Shown here one piece after another: positions 7,051 through 14,510 of a stretch of DNA of 21,445 nucleotides. Source of the DNA: CAIVAT01 sp038212325 (GTDB lineage: Bacteria > Bacteroidota > Bacteroidia > Bacteroidales > FEN-979); contig JBBQUQ010000059.1 in NCBI GenBank assembly GCA_038212325.1, positions 1 through 21,445 on the forward strand, in the 5' to 3' direction. The translations under genes and the position numbers were made by a program. Position 1 is the stretch's first letter. The number at the start of each line of letters is the position of its first letter. The notes under the pieces are model-generated. The model worked only from the letters and a program-made list of their open reading frames with translations, was not told the origin of the DNA and did no database searches.

Positions 7051-9995
7051 TGGTTAGAAATATTAATTCCGATTAATATGATCCCGGTCAACTTTCCGTT
7101 ATCATCAGTAAGTTTTTGTGCTGACCATTCAATTTTAAAACTATTGCCGTTCAAAGTTTTCACATTGTTCTCATACCGGTCGGGCAAGGTTCCGGTCAAT
7201 AACTGTTTCATATTGGCTGCTACTTTTTTACGTGATTCCTCGGGTATAAAAATATCCACGTACTTTTTGCCCATTACATCGTCCTTACTGCAACCAAAAA
7301 GTTTTTCGGCTTCGGGGTTGAACTCAATAATCAGCCCTTCCGATGACAGGCCGAGTATGACTCCCGGTACAGCATGAATAAGCGCCCTGAGCATCCCCTG
7401 GTATTCCAGCAGGGCGTTTTCCAATTGCTTTGATTTTGTAACATCGATGAAGGTAATCACCAATCCTTCAATTTTATCCTCGAGGGTGCGGTATGGCATG
7501 ATCCGGATGCTAAACCACCGTCCGTCGTGCGTGGGAATATTTTTTTCCACAAACACAAGCGAACGCAATACTTCCCTGGCATCCCTTTCCATATCGGGGT
7601 AGTCAAGTTCGGAAACCTGGTCGGTATAAAGCCTCCCGACATCGCTCTGGATCAGTTTGAAAATTTTTGTTGCCGGAACGGTAAACTGGCGGATTTTCAG
7701 ATTTTTATCAAGGAACAGGGTGGCTATGTCAATGCTGTTAAGCAAGTTATTCATGTCGTTGTTAACCCTGGAAAAATCTTCTATTTTGCTTTGAAGTTCA
7801 GCATTCACTGTATGCAACTCTTCGTTAAGGCTTTGCATCTCTTCCTTGGAAGTGGTCATTTCCTCGTTGGTAGACTGAAGTTCTTCATTGGTTGACTGCA
7901 GCTCCTCGTTGGCCGATCTCAATTCTTCCTGCGAGGTCTGCATCTCTTCATGTGTGCTTTGAAGCTCTTCTGTTAACCGTTTTAGTTCAAGTTCAAGTTC
8001 AATTGCAGGATGTACTGTATGATCGGTCGACTTAAGCCTTTTTTTCTTTGAGGCTTTCAATTCAACAGGTGGCAAGTCGGAAAAAATCAGCAGGATTTTG
8101 CCCTTCAACGCCATGGGTTTCTCCAGTTGCTGAATCGTAACATCGACAAACTGGGCTCCGCCATTGATCTCAACCCTTATGTTGCGCAAAATGACCTTTT
8201 CATAGCTTAGCAGGGCTTTCCGGAAAGCCGCGGGCAGTTCATTATGCAACCCTTCGCGTGCCATGGCATACAGGTTCATGTTTGCCTTTCCAACCGCCGG
8301 TTCAAGATATTTGCCGGTACTGCCGGTGATGTAAAGAATGTCGCCCTGGCCGGTAACCAGCAGGCTGGCAGGGGAAAATTTATGCAACAGCAACTGATCT
8401 GTGAGGGTTTGTAAATTGTTGGGCAGGCTGGCCGGGTTCTGATGTTTCATGGGAGCAGTGTTGGAATGCGAAAAGGAACTTGGGAAATCGTGAAGGTCAT
8501 CTGTCCTGGACGACCCGGAGCGCTGATAAATTCTCAATTTTGAATCGATCGCAGTAAACAGTCCGCTTTGAGCACCATTGGATTCTGCACTTCCGAGCAG
8601 GAGCAATCCGCCGGGAATAAGGCTGTAATGAAACAGTGAGAGCAGCTTTTTCTGCAACTCAGCGTCAAGATATATCAGGAGGTTCCGGCAGGAAATGATG
8701 TCCAGTTTTGTAAATGGTGGGTCTCTGATCACATTTTGGGGTGCAAACACCACCATTTCCCGTATCTCCGACGTCAAATGGTAGTTGTTTCCCGTTTTAA
8801 TAAAAAACCGGTCAAGCCGGGTTGGCGACATCTCGTTGGCAATAGTTTCAGGGAACAAACCCTTCCTGGCTTTCTCAATGGCATTGTTGTCGAGATCAGT
8901 GGCGAAGATCTGCAATGATAAATTCCTGGAAAGATGATCTGCATCCAGGGCCTCCTTAAAGACCATGGCCAGGGTATAGGCCTCTTCTCCAGTGGAACAA
9001 CCTGGTATCCAGGCACGCAGGGCATATCCGGTGGGCATCCTGGCGAACATGGGTGGAATAGCTTTGTTTTTCATTTCCTCCCATACAGCAACGTCGCGGA
9101 AAAAACTGGTAACACCGATCAGCAATTCTTTAAACAGGATACCAACTTCTGATGGATTTTCCTGTAAAAAACGTACATAGGAGGAGATCTTGCCGATCTG
9201 GTGAATGCTCATGCGCCGTTCGATTCGCCGGTACACCGTATTTTTCTTGTACTGCGAAAAGTCATGTCCGGTCTGCGTTCGCAACAGGATAAAGATCTTT
9301 TCGAGCGCGCTCGTGTCTTTTTCCAATTCCTGCTTTACGGCTACGCGATGAACCTGGCCCGTGATGGCTGCCAGTTTGTCGGGCAGTTCATTTGCAGGTG
9401 CAACGACATCAGGTACAACTTTTTCCATGGCGTTCCGTGGCATGCTGTCGAATTTGGCGTTTGCAGGATCCTGTACAAGGGCCATCCCTTGTTGCTCTTT
9501 TATGGCCTTCAATCCCATGCTTCCATCGGAACCCATGCCGGAAAAAACGATCCCGATGCTCTTCTCACGCCTGTCGTCGGCCAGCGAACGAAAAAAGAAA
9601 TCGATCGGTAAGCGCAAACCCCTTGTTTCAACCGGAACGAACAGGTGCAGTACGCCGTTGAGGATAGACATGCTCTTATTCGGCGGGATGATATAAACAC
9701 AATCCTGCCTGATCTTTAGACGGTCGGTTACTGTAAGCACCTGCATTTTTGTTACCCGTTGGATCAGTTCACGTAAAATGCCTTTATGATCCGGATCAAG
9801 GTGCTGGATGACAACAAAAGCCATTCCGCTGTCAGCCGGCATATTCGTAAAAAATTGCTCCAGGGCCTCCAACCCTCCGGCTGAGGCCCCCATGCCAACA
9901 ATTGGAAATTGTTCGGAATTTCCCTTACCAGCATCAACCTTCAGCGAGTCTTTCGACTCCGTGTTCCTGGTTTGCGTAATGCCCGTGTATTTCAT
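7047..9995 (-). CDS. CheB-CheR hybrid with coiled coil and two PAS domains
   Basis: 982 residues from ATG 9995 (MKYTGITQ); a start at 10094 would add 33 residues but overlap the upstream small ORF out of frame. Order: CheB methylesterase (about 28-210) with GMGASAGG catalytic Ser, VIQHLDPDH His and FSGMGSDGSMG Asp, but no receiver domain; CheR methyltransferase (about 230-490) with TSFFRD, SAM-binding WIPGCSTGEEAY and IFATDLD, and NVIRDPPF/SCRNLLIYL; a degenerate PAS-like linker; a long coiled coil (about 668-742) of repeated EELQSTNEEL-type heptads; then two PAS domains to the end. This is the known chemotaxis-like methylesterase/methyltransferase sensory hybrid family, which often has a C-terminal kinase. 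Here that kinase is absent and a separate HisKA_2 kinase lies two genes downstream. Methylation targets are unknown; no MCP is nearby. Confidence 0.92.
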   Translation of the reverse strand: MKYTGITQTRNTESKDSLKVDAGKGNSEQFPIVGMGASAGGLEALEQFFTNMPADSGMAFVVIQHLDPDHKGILRELIQRVTKMQVLTVTDRLKIRQDCVYIIPPNKSMSILNGVLHLFVPVETRGLRLPIDFFFRSLADDRREKSIGIVFSGMGSDGSMGLKAIKEQQGMALVQDPANAKFDSMPRNAMEKVVPDVVAPANELPDKLAAITGQVHRVAVKQELEKDTSALEKIFILLRTQTGHDFSQYKKNTVYRRIERRMSIHQIGKISSYVRFLQENPSEVGILFKELLIGVTSFFRDVAVWEEMKNKAIPPMFARMPTGYALRAWIPGCSTGEEAYTLAMVFKEALDADHLSRNLSLQIFATDLDNNAIEKARKGLFPETIANEMSPTRLDRFFIKTGNNYHLTSEIREMVVFAPQNVIRDPPFTKLDIISCRNLLIYLDAELQKKLLSLFHYSLIPGGLLLLGSAESNGAQSGLFTAIDSKLRIYQRSGSSRTDDLHDFPSSFSHSNTAPMKHQNPASLPNNLQTLTDQLLLHKFSPASLLVTGQGDILYITGSTGKYLEPAVGKANMNLYAMAREGLHNELPAAFRKALLSYEKVILRNIRVEINGGAQFVDVTIQQLEKPMALKGKILLIFSDLPPVELKASKKKRLKSTDHTVHPAIELELELKRLTEELQSTHEEMQTSQEELRSANEELQSTNEELQSTNEEMTTSKEEMQSLNEELHTVNAELQSKIEDFSRVNNDMNNLLNSIDIATLFLDKNLKIRQFTVPATKIFKLIQSDVGRLYTDQVSELDYPDMERDAREVLRSLVFVEKNIPTHDGRWFSIRIMPYRTLEDKIEGLVITFIDVTKSKQLENALLEYQGMLRALIHAVPGVILGLSSEGLIIEFNPEAEKLFGCSKDDVMGKKYVDIFIPEESRKKVAANMKQLLTGTLPDRYENNVKTLNGNSFKIEWSAQKLTDDNGKLTGIILIGINISNQ

Positions 9996-10005
9996 GCGTG
10001 GTAAA

Positions 10006-10167
10006 TCAGACCGTATAACTCTCCCCTGAGCTGAAAAAACTATTCTCAGCTTCTTCCAGTCCTTCACACTCCTGCCAATCATCCGTTTCAGCACCCCGAA
10101 CTTCAGCGCCGCTGTCGCGTAGGGGAACCGCCAGATCCTCAGTATAAGTCTCTTGTGTTCTTTTCAT
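10006..10167 (-). CDS. Acidic 53-aa small protein upstream of CheB-CheR
   Basis: An ATG at 10167 opens 53 codons ending TGA at 10006: it begins MKRTQETYTEDLAVPLRDSG and ends FFSSGESYTV. The product is strongly acidic (EECEGLEEAEN type composition), with no signal peptide, no membrane helix and one cysteine (QECEG). The ATG is the first one downstream of promoter copy 4, about 40 bases from its -7-like element, and the stop is 10 bases before the CheB-CheR start at 9995. I do not recognise a family. It could be a small regulator or partner of the sensory proteins, or a translated leader. Support is position and frame only; coding status needs homologues. Confidence 0.55.
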   Translation of the reverse strand: MKRTQETYTEDLAVPLRDSGAEVRGAETDDWQECEGLEEAENSFFSSGESYTV

Positions 10168-10206
10168 GATGATTCAATCTAATAGTTTCAAAGATGAATT
10201 GTCCCA

Positions 10207-10275
10207 TAAAATTGAACACCTTCATGCAAAAAAACGTTACATATTTTCGGAAAAAATTTACATAATTCACACATT
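10207..10275 (-). promoter_or_regulatory. Tandem-box promoter, copy 4 (sensory operon)
   Basis: TTACA boxes start at 10237 and 10258, 21 bp apart, followed by taattcacac. At the position where other copies have TTTG this one has TTTA (taaa at 10207-10210), its only departure in the core elements. The outer edge abuts the stop codon of the preceding oxidoreductase gene at 10276. The distance to ATG 10167 is about 40 bases. Confidence 0.74.
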
Positions 10276-11001
10276 TTAGTGAACAGGCGAACCTACACCT
10301 TCATATTCTCGTTTCACACCGCGAATGGTTGATCCCATCTCAACAATGATCGAGCTGTCATTTACCCCCAGTTTTACCAGGTGTGTGGTCACTGCGCTCA
10401 CCATGCGCGGAGGGCCGCAAAGATAGAAGTTCTGATCAAAGTCATCAATGATGGCTGTCAGAAAATTTTCATCGATTATTCCATGGTGGTACCCTTCCAT
10501 CACTTCCTCCGACAGGATATTGATCAATGCGTCGCCCAGCAGATGCTCAAATTCTACCTGAAGGATAATGTCAGCTTTTGTTTTGTTTGCAAAAAGCAAT
10601 TTGTTGTCCTTTATTTCATTTTTTTTATGAAGGTCTCTCAAAATTGAGATGAAAGGGGTGACCCCTGCGCCACCGGCGATAAAGACACCTTTACCCTTAT
10701 ACCTGATGGCTCCGTATGCTTCGCGGATGATGAGTTCATCACCTGTTTGAAGTTTCCCGAGTTCATTGGTCATTCCCCGGTGTGCGGGATATATTTTAAT
10801 GGTAAATTCAAGGTATGGGGCCGTATTCAGGCAGGTGAAGCTGAACGGTCTTTTTTCGTTTCCGGTTGCACGGTTATTTATCGACACATCGGTTGCCTGA
10901 CCGGGTGTAAATGAATATCCTGCAGGTTTCTCCACACGGAATGTTATAACATCCTGGGTTTCCTGCTCAATGCTGATGATTTTAACAATATGCTCTTTCA
11001 T
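10276..11001 (-). CDS. FAD/NAD(P)-binding oxidoreductase (ferredoxin-NADP reductase family)
   Basis: 241 residues, the two-domain flavoprotein reductase fold without an iron-sulfur domain. The N-terminal beta-barrel (about 1-95) carries the FAD-binding KRPFSFT motif (RxYS-type). The C-terminal nucleotide domain has GVFIAGGAGVTPFISILRDL (about 105-124) and NFYLCGPPRMV (about 190-200), the conserved Cys-Gly region next to the nicotinamide site. It is expected to move electrons between NAD(P)H and a flavodoxin, ferredoxin or haem partner; the partner is not encoded here. It starts 28 bases after the YihY gene stop, so probably lies last in a unit led by the two-helix membrane protein. Assignment to the superfamily is confident; physiological substrate unknown. 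Confidence 0.9.
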   Translation of the reverse strand: MKEHIVKIISIEQETQDVITFRVEKPAGYSFTPGQATDVSINNRATGNEKRPFSFTCLNTAPYLEFTIKIYPAHRGMTNELGKLQTGDELIIREAYGAIRYKGKGVFIAGGAGVTPFISILRDLHKKNEIKDNKLLFANKTKADIILQVEFEHLLGDALINILSEEVMEGYHHGIIDENFLTAIIDDFDQNFYLCGPPRMVSAVTTHLVKLGVNDSSIIVEMGSTIRGVKREYEGVGSPVH

Positions 11002-11029
11002 AACAAAATGTTTTTTTCAATGGTTTAAA

Positions 11030-11929
11030 TTATTTAATACGGCCTTTTTGTAAAACCGCATTTTCTGCAGGAGGAATCTGACCATCGAAATGATCGGAAA
11101 AAACTTTTGTGAATTCTGCGCCAAAGAACATGATCATCGAGGAGTAGGAGGTCCATATTAAGATCAGAATAATTGATCCTGCAGCCCCATAGCCCGACCC
11201 CGGTGCTGCTTTGCCGAAGTAAAGTCCCAGCGCGGATTTGCCAATGACAAAGAGCAATGAAGTGACAAATGCTCCAAGCCAGACGGAATTCCACCTGACT
11301 TTTGCATCAGGCAATATTTTAAACATCATGGCAAACAACAGGGTAATGATGGCCAGGGAAAAAATAAAATTAAACAGGTTGAAAAGAACCAGCAGGGACT
11401 CTGACCAATATTGCCTGATCCATGAACCCAGCCCTGCCAAAAGGGACGATAACAGCAGGGAAATGAGCAACAAGAAGGCAATTGACAAGATCAACCCAAA
11501 AGAGAACAATCTCATTTTAATGAACATCCAGATGCCCGACTTGCTGGTGTTGGCTTTTACCTCCCAAATGATGTTAAATGATATCTGGAGTTCAACAAAT
11601 ACAGCGGTTGCCCCAATCACGATCGTCGCGATACCGATGATCGTGGCCCACATAGAATCTTTGCTTCTCATCGACATGATCACCAGTTCCTGCACCTGGT
11701 CGGCAGTATCGTTTCCCATTGCATCAGCTACCTGACTGTGCAGTTGACCACTCACGGCATCGGCACCAAAGAAATAACCCGCAAGAGATATAGCAACAAC
11801 CAGTAATCCGGGCAGTGCAAATATCGCGTTGTAGGCGATGATGGCTCCCTCCCGGAAAGGATCACGCTCAAACCACTTTTTTACGGTGGCCTGAAACAGT
11901 TTACCTGCCGTATTTAAACTTGGATTCAC
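11030..11929 (-). CDS. YihY/BrkB family inner-membrane protein
   Basis: 299 residues with about six membrane segments. Recognisable blocks: FRE-GAIIAYNAIFALPGLL near residue 27-40, the FVELQISFNIIWEVK block in the middle, and a C-terminal YGAAGSIILILIWTSYSSMI followed by FFGAEFTKVFSDHF, the hallmark of PF03631 (Virul_fac_BrkB, formerly called ribonuclease BN). The transport or structural role of this family is unsettled; the RNase BN name came from a misassignment. It begins three bases after the stop of the small two-helix membrane protein gene and precedes the oxidoreductase, so all three are probably co-transcribed from promoter copy 5. Confidence 0.92.
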   Translation of the reverse strand: MNPSLNTAGKLFQATVKKWFERDPFREGAIIAYNAIFALPGLLVVAISLAGYFFGADAVSGQLHSQVADAMGNDTADQVQELVIMSMRSKDSMWATIIGIATIVIGATAVFVELQISFNIIWEVKANTSKSGIWMFIKMRLFSFGLILSIAFLLLISLLLSSLLAGLGSWIRQYWSESLLVLFNLFNFIFSLAIITLLFAMMFKILPDAKVRWNSVWLGAFVTSLLFVIGKSALGLYFGKAAPGSGYGAAGSIILILIWTSYSSMIMFFGAEFTKVFSDHFDGQIPPAENAVLQKGRIK

Positions 11930-11932
11930 TGG

Positions 11933-12127
11933 TTAGGTCTCGTCTTTAGTGCTGCGCACCAGGCCGATGCCTGCGATGAAAAACAGGAGGCCAAGCACCG
12001 CGAAAATGATCAGTGATTTAATGTCGCGGGTTCCGCCCGAGGTGTTGGCAAATACCACGGCCGCATAAACTAGTCCCCCGATGCCCAAAAGCGTCAACAA
12101 TGCTCCGAAAATTCTTTTTACGTTCAT
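11933..12127 (-). CDS. Small two-helix membrane protein
   Basis: 64 residues with two hydrophobic helices (about 7-27, FGALLTLLGIGGLVYAAVVF, and about 38-58, LIIFAVLGLLFFIAGIGLV) joined by a short polar loop (ANTSGGTRDIKS). The short basic N-terminus (MNVKR) and charged C-terminus (RSTKDET) suggest both ends face the cytoplasm. I recognise the general type that often accompanies YihY or stress genes in Bacteroidota, but I do not have a named function. It is the first gene of a tightly packed unit; only three bases separate it from YihY. It has a presumed leader of about 90 bases after promoter copy 5. Confidence 0.82.
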   Translation of the reverse strand: MNVKRIFGALLTLLGIGGLVYAAVVFANTSGGTRDIKSLIIFAVLGLLFFIAGIGLVRSTKDET

Positions 12128-12223
12128 GTTCTATGGAATTTAGATGTTAAGGAATACAATAAAGGATCATCCTTATATCCTGACCGAATATCCTGATCGT
12201 TGAGGGAATCCCTGATTAACGAA

Positions 12224-12292
12224 CAAAGTTCAGGAAGCCTGAGCCGGAAACTATTACATAAATATGGGAGAATATTACATATTTCACAGATT
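12224..12292 (-). promoter_or_regulatory. Tandem-box promoter, copy 5 (membrane protein-YihY-oxidoreductase unit)
   Basis: TTACA boxes start at 12254 and 12275, 21 bp apart. TTTG (caaa at 12224-12227) is at the common distance. The far box continues tatttcaca. About 97 bases separate the TTTG from ATG 12127; this leader contains a repeated CAGGATAT (minus strand), with no open reading frame of note. Confidence 0.8.
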
Positions 12293-12332
12293 GAACGGAA
12301 ATGAAATCGTGTAGTTTATGAATTCTTTGCAC

Positions 12333-12367
12333 AAAAAAAAAGGGTTCCTGAAAAGTTCAGGACACCC
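12333..12367 (-). terminator. Rho-independent terminator after the DUF3494 gene
   Basis: On the minus strand GGGT-(G)-TCCTG pairs with CAGGAACCC, giving nine pairs with one bulged G and a seven-base loop, followed by nine T residues (A-run 12333-12341). It starts about 40 bases after the stop codon at 12407. Confidence 0.9.
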
Positions 12368-12406
12368 TCTTTTACTGCAATTACTTTAAGCCTACAGTAA
12401 GTGTTT

Positions 12407-13768
12407 TTACCCGTTGCGCCTGATAAGATAAAGCGTGCCAAATCCCAGCAGGAAAAATCCGAGAATGATCAGTCCCCATTCTGACAGTGTCGGAATAACT
12501 GCAGGAACAAGGTTTACCTGCAATGTATATGGCCGGCTGCTTGTGCAGGAAAGGGCGTCGGTGGCCGTAATGGTAAAATTATACGTGCCCGCCGTTGCAA
12601 CGGAACCCGACAGCAACCCGGTGGTATAAAGTGTCATTCCCTCCGGAAGAACCCCTGTGGTTACATCAAAGGTGTAAGGACCGGTTCCGCCGGTGGCGGA
12701 AATTGCCTGGCCATATGTTATGCCGGCCGTCATAGGAGGAAGGGTTGGCGGAGAAACAACGATGGGCGGGCAACCTGAAGGATCTATAAGCATGGTGTAC
12801 ACCTGTGATCCCGGACAACCTGCAAAATCAGTTGCCCTAACTATAAAGGTAAAGAGCCCTGTTGCAAGGGGGATTCCGGATAATACACCTGTTGGGGAGA
12901 GGATCAGTCCGGTTGGAGGCACGCCCGAAATAACTTCAAATGCATACGGCTGGGTTCCGCCAGTTGCTGTAATTGCTTGATTGTAAACGAGACCCAAAAT
13001 TCCGGCGGGTAAAGTTGCAGGCGACAAGGTGATCGGATTACACCCGCTGCCACCACCATTATTTGCCGCAAGATTATTGTTGCCAAGTGTTACAGCTCCA
13101 TTTAACGCAAGGGCTCTGCCCGTCGAGGTTGCACCTGTTGTAAAGGTGATGCTTGCGAGGGCGAGGATATCTCCGGCAAAGGCGCTGGCAATTCCAATGG
13201 TCGCAGAACTGCCTATCTGCCAGAACACGTTGGAATATGAACCGCCATTGATCATCAGCACCCGGGCGTTGCTGGCGGTTGTAAGGGTACTCCCTACCTG
13301 GAAGATAAACACCGCATTGGGGTTGCCGTTGGCGTTGAGGGTAAGCGTTCCGGTAAGTTGCGCCGAGGAGGAAAACCTGTAAACGCCCGGGAGCAGCGTC
13401 ATCCCGCCGAGATTCTGACTGGTCAGGTCGGTGTTGAATGGCTGGCCGGCCAGGAAATTGTAGGCGGTCTGCAGATCAGCATGTCCCTGCTGGGCAATAC
13501 CGTCATTTATTCGTATTGAACCTCCGGTCACTATTCCCGGTGGAAATCCGGTGATCGAACTACCGGGACTGACCCCGAGGTCTCCGGTGATGTGTGTGTT
13601 GCCGGTATTGGTCACCGTCGAACCGCCCAGCACTGCGAAAACTCCTGCCTGGCCCAACGCCGGGGCAACCTGCGCCATGGATGGTTTGGTTCCCGAAAGA
13701 ACCATCGCCAATCCAATACCGGCAAAAACGCTTAGATACCTGCATCTCATGTTGTTCATTTTTTTCAT
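12407..13768 (-). CDS. DUF3494 ice-binding-like adhesin with Ig-like repeats and IPTL-CTERM tail
   Basis: 453 residues. A signal peptide (about 1-32, ending KPSMAQ) precedes a DUF3494 domain (PF11999; about 36-235; FAVLGGSTVTNTGNTHITGD, LTGTLTLNANGNPNAVFIFQ, VFWQIGSSATIG). This is the beta-solenoid found in ice-binding proteins and non-ice adhesins. Two putative Ig repeats (He_PIG type; about 243-328 and 330-418) follow, each with a YNQAITATGGTQPYAF or YGQAISATGGTGPYTF motif and a GLLSG-type turn. The last 30 residues, IPTLSEWGLIILGFFLLGFG then YLIRRNG, are a typical IPTL-CTERM sorting tail: motif, membrane helix, basic end. A surface protein is expected. The gene has its own terminator and no tandem-box promoter; an AAAGGT-like ribosome site precedes the ATG. 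DUF3494 alone does not prove ice binding. Confidence 0.9.
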   Translation of the reverse strand: MKKMNNMRCRYLSVFAGIGLAMVLSGTKPSMAQVAPALGQAGVFAVLGGSTVTNTGNTHITGDLGVSPGSSITGFPPGIVTGGSIRINDGIAQQGHADLQTAYNFLAGQPFNTDLTSQNLGGMTLLPGVYRFSSSAQLTGTLTLNANGNPNAVFIFQVGSTLTTASNARVLMINGGSYSNVFWQIGSSATIGIASAFAGDILALASITFTTGATSTGRALALNGAVTLGNNNLAANNGGGSGCNPITLSPATLPAGILGLVYNQAITATGGTQPYAFEVISGVPPTGLILSPTGVLSGIPLATGLFTFIVRATDFAGCPGSQVYTMLIDPSGCPPIVVSPPTLPPMTAGITYGQAISATGGTGPYTFDVTTGVLPEGMTLYTTGLLSGSVATAGTYNFTITATDALSCTSSRPYTLQVNLVPAVIPTLSEWGLIILGFFLLGFGTLYLIRRNG

Positions 13769-13877
13769 GTTGGTTTACCTTTTTAATTGTTAAATGACTG
13801 CAGCAAATCGTATTGCAAATTCCAATCAATCCATTCTCTTACGCCTGCTGACCGACGAAAGTAGTTTCAGTTCAACG

Positions 13878-14165
13878 CTAATTATGACGCTTCAGAACAT
13901 CCGCCTTGTGTTTTACGCTGTCGATCATCTGGTCGATCTTGTCTTCTGTCAAACCTTCCAGTTCTTCAGCCTTAATGCGCAAAGCATTTTGTTCATCCTT
14001 AATTTTCCTCTTGAAGCCTTTGGCCACGCCGGTTGCTGCTGTTTTGATCTTGCGGCGGGTCTTTTTACCCCTGGCAGGTGCAAATAAAATGCCGAGTGTG
14101 GCGCCTGCAATGACCCCAACCAGCAAAGCGCCTATGGTTTTTGCAGCGTTATCAAACTTTTTCAT
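13878..14165 (-). CDS. YtxH domain protein
   Basis: 95 residues from ATG 14165 (MKKFDNAAKTIGALL). A longer frame reaches 14330, but it overlaps the upstream lipoprotein gene. One glycine-rich membrane helix (about 11-32, IGALLVGVIAGATLGILFAP) is followed by ARGKKTRRKIKTAATGVAKG, the typical PF12732 YtxH boundary (GxLFAPxxGxxTR). A basic then acidic amphipathic helix follows (AEELEGLTEDKIDQMIDSVK). YtxH proteins are common stress-induced, membrane-anchored small proteins of unknown mechanism. The gene begins 10 bases after the lipoprotein stop and is therefore likely under promoter copy 6. Confidence 0.9.
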   Translation of the reverse strand: MKKFDNAAKTIGALLVGVIAGATLGILFAPARGKKTRRKIKTAATGVAKGFKRKIKDEQNALRIKAEELEGLTEDKIDQMIDSVKHKADVLKRHN

Positions 14166-14175
14166 ATGTAGTTGG

Positions 14176-14364
14176 TTATTTGTTTTTTTTATGATGACCG
14201 GGGTTTGTCGAATTCGGATGATGCGGATTGTTTGAGTTCTTATTCCATCCCTTTGGATGTCCTTTACCATGGCGAGGCATGTTGGGTGGACCAAAACAGG
14301 ATGTCGTACCGAACAAAAAAACCATGGCAAATAAAATGACTGCGATGATCCTGATCTTTTTCAT
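14176..14364 (-). CDS. Small lipoprotein with His/Asn/Pro-rich tail
   Basis: 62 residues from ATG 14364 (MKKIRIIAVILF); the frame extends 11 codons upstream, but that would put the start inside the promoter region. A hydrophobic signal ends in a lipobox, FGTTSC, with Cys near residue 22, so a lipid-anchored mature peptide of about 41 residues is expected. The mature part is disordered and rich in G, H, N, P and K (GPPNMPRHGKGHPKGWNKNS, ending GHHKKNK). Its composition resembles the tail of the secreted protein at 3913-4554. Possible metal or polyanion binding is inference. It is first gene after promoter copy 6 and lies directly ahead of ytxH. Confidence 0.82.
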   Translation of the reverse strand: MKKIRIIAVILFAMVFLFGTTSCFGPPNMPRHGKGHPKGWNKNSNNPHHPNSTNPGHHKKNK

Positions 14365-14382
14365 TGTTACTGAATTATGACA

Positions 14383-14451
14383 CAAAGATCGGGGCATCCT
14401 GGCCGGGAAGTATTACATAATGAAGGGAGAATCTTACATATATCACAGGTT
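14383..14451 (-). promoter_or_regulatory. Tandem-box promoter, copy 6 (lipoprotein-YtxH unit)
   Basis: TTACA boxes start at 14413 and 14434, 21 bp apart. TTTG (caaa at 14383-14386) is at the common distance. The near box is preceded by ccgggaagta and the far box by gggagaatc, so the repeated unit extends left of TTACA. The leader to ATG 14364 is only about 18 bases from the TTTG. Confidence 0.8.
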
Positions 14452-14510
14452 TCAATTGGTAAAATGTAAAATGGCAAGATCCAAATGGTAAAACAGGCGC
14501 GAGGAGATGA

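Noticed and set aside
7047..10094. Longer CheB-CheR start at 10094
   Set aside because: The extra 33 residues are basic and unlike the family, and they overlap the small acidic ORF that sits in the expected position after the promoter.
13769..13877. Possible ninth tandem-box promoter upstream of the DUF3494 gene
   Set aside because: A single TTACG occurs at 13839, but there is no second box 21 bp away and no TTTG at the common distance.
13878..14330. 150-aa version of the YtxH gene
   Set aside because: The extra 55 residues overlap the lipoprotein gene in another frame; ATG 14165 gives a normal YtxH N-terminus.
14450..14510. Short AATGGTAAAA-type repeats
   Set aside because: Two or three short A-rich copies in a 60-base gap are not distinguishable from chance composition.
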